A DNA stretch of 64,000 nucleotides from positions 98,624 through 162,623 of the forward strand of contig JADGNZ010000008.1 of assembly GCA_017883205.1 (NCBI GenBank), read 5' to 3'. The DNA is from Thermoanaerobaculia bacterium (GTDB lineage: Bacteria > Acidobacteriota > Thermoanaerobaculia > Gp7-AA8). The notes beneath the pieces are model-generated. The model was given only the letters and a program-made list of their open reading frames with translations, had not been told where the DNA came from and did no database searches. The position numbers and the translations under genes were made by a program. This document shows, one piece after another, positions 63,215 to 64,000 of the stretch; the first letter of the stretch is position 1, and the number at the start of each line of letters is the position of its first letter.

Positions 63215-63438
63215 GTGACGATGCTCTTCCAGCGCGCCGCTTCCGCCGGCATTGCGCACGACACCTTGGCGTTGCCGTCGATCAACACGAGACAACAGCC
63301 GCACTGTCCCTGCGGCTGGCATCCGTCTTTGATCGACGTCACGCCGCAGCGCGTGCGCAGTGTTTCGAGCAGCGTCTCGCCATCGCGAACAGCGATGCGC
63401 ATCGGCGTGCCGTTCAGCGTGAGATCGAGGGTTGTCAT
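63215..63438 (-). pseudogene. Duplicated 5' fragment of the xanthine dehydrogenase gene
   Basis: From ATG 63438 the encoded text TTLDLTLNGTPMRIAVRDG, then ETLLETLRTRCGVTSIKDG, then CQPQGQCGCCLVLIDG, mirrors the N-terminus of the full gene and then breaks off after about 75 codons into unrelated sequence. It is a non-functional [2Fe-2S] domain fragment. Homology with copy 1 extends through the leader to 63507. Confidence 0.85.
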
Positions 63439-63540
63439 GGTCGTGCAGCGGACCATGCGTGCTCACAGCCCGCAATGTTGAACGTCACAGGGCGATGTGA
63501 GGGAGTCCCCTCTCGGGCCCGCGGCTCCCCCAGAGCGATG

Positions 63541-63756
63541 GTGAAGAAGCCGTCTACTCCCGCAGCCGCGGCGACCGCGAAGGGCGTCCTGCTGTGTGTC
63601 GATGTCAAATCCTTCCGGACGGCTGATGAACCGAAGGTCCGGCTCCGAAAGACCATGATCTACACGCACGCCCTCAGGCTGGGTGCGTCGGCAAAACGAA
63701 GCCTCTCGACGCTCTCGGCCCTGAAGAAGATTCGCCGTCACAAACCCGACGGATAA
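63541..63756 (+). pseudogene. Possible tyrosine-recombinase C-terminal fragment
   Basis: The frame contains KTMIYTHALRLGASAKRSLS, which is close to the KTTMIYTHVLNRG motif around the catalytic tyrosine of integron or phage tyrosine recombinases. The earlier part (MVKKPSTPAAAATAKGVLLC) has no match. Only the tyrosine segment is convincing, so this is offered as a weak fragment of an integrase. Confidence 0.3.
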
Positions 63757-64000
63757 CCGTGCCATGACCGCAACCGGTGTGAGCCAAGCCCTTGGACAGA
63801 CGCGTGTTACGATCAGGCCCGTCACGAGTCCTTTCGCCCGATATCCGTCATGGCGGCGTTTTCGCCATGAGTGAGAGCGGGGCCGGGCGGGGCTCAATAA
63901 CAAGTTGGACTAAGCCGCCTGTCGGCGGCGTGCTGCGCATGAATGGGAGAGTGACGCAGAGAGGCAAGTGACCGAAGACGAACCGATGGTGTTGGAGCGA
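63757..64000. other. Window end, no clear gene
   Basis: About 240 bp. It contains CGCCATGACGGA-like palindromic text near 63845-63868 (ATGGCGGCGTTTTCGCCAT) and a GCCGCC-TGTC-GGCGGC stem near 63919-63932. A GTG at 63968 opens a frame that runs off the window; too short to assign. Confidence 0.35.

Noticed and set aside
63463..63903. 146-codon minus-strand frame at the right end
   Set aside because: Low-complexity, arginine-rich, no family text, and covers the recombinase-like fragment on the other strand.
63895..63932. Integron attC site
   Set aside because: Only short matches to the core-site consensus; the full paired-box structure is missing.

Overview
This is a GC-rich bacterial chromosome segment with tightly packed operons, many start/stop overlaps of the ATGA, GTGA or TGATG type, and frequent GTG starts. 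Gene content (a secreted protein with an IPTL-like C-terminal sorting tail, a RAYT transposase, palindromic dispersed repeats, several toxin-antitoxin genes, SWIM/SNF2 helicase, TPR proteins) suggests a soil or sediment bacterium, perhaps Acidobacteriota. That placement is inference; no rRNA or marker gene is present.

Region by region. 1-9.8 kb: polysaccharide locus with nucleotide-sugar epimerase and dehydrogenase, a tandem double glycosyltransferase, a Wzm/Wzt-type ABC exporter, a deacetylase-like enzyme, a GNAT protein, a PglD-like acyltransferase and a DegT-type aminotransferase. 10-10.5 kb: a short transcription unit (promoter, structured RNA or 32-codon ORF, terminator) and an odd tRNA. 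11-20 kb: stress and housekeeping genes (slipin-like SPFH protein, Sel1 protein, DUF429, DUF3883, luciferase-like oxidoreductase, cation efflux protein, TPR protein) and a 22-bp-period palindrome array. 19.8-20.9 kb: tail-to-tail Panacea-domain gene and candidate toxin. 21-26.5 kb: a secreted amidohydrolase and a TrpXYZ-like ABC transporter operon with an extra STAS protein. 26.7-32 kb: DUF2293, a VapBC-like pair, and SWIM-SNF2 helicase plus DUF6880.

From 32.5 kb the window is catabolic. 32.5-39.1 kb carries YgfK-like, YgeW, YgeY, a ferredoxin-type protein and a chorismatase-like protein. 55.3-61.6 kb carries two PLP fold-II enzymes, an SsnA-like amidohydrolase and a fused xanthine-dehydrogenase-like enzyme on the other strand. 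Together they resemble the E. coli ygeW-xdhD cluster, linked to anaerobic purine/urate breakdown. Between them are a complete hydroxyproline route (epimerase, FAD dehydrogenase, deaminase, semialdehyde dehydrogenase, 43.0-48.0 kb) interrupted by a second 22-bp palindrome array, and a GMC oxidoreductase/ThDP enzyme operon (48.8-52.4 kb).

The least expected items are: (i) a candidate RiPP cassette at 61.8-63.1 kb (106-aa precursor with a C-terminal double Y-x-C motif and a radical SAM maturase), bracketed by two direct copies of the 5' end of the xanthine dehydrogenase gene; (ii) a 2.45-kb transposon-like unit (52568-55015) with terminal inverted repeats and 10-bp flanking direct repeats, carrying three overlapping genes of unknown function beside a decayed transposase; (iii) two unrelated arrays of about 16 palindromic units with the same 22-bp period.
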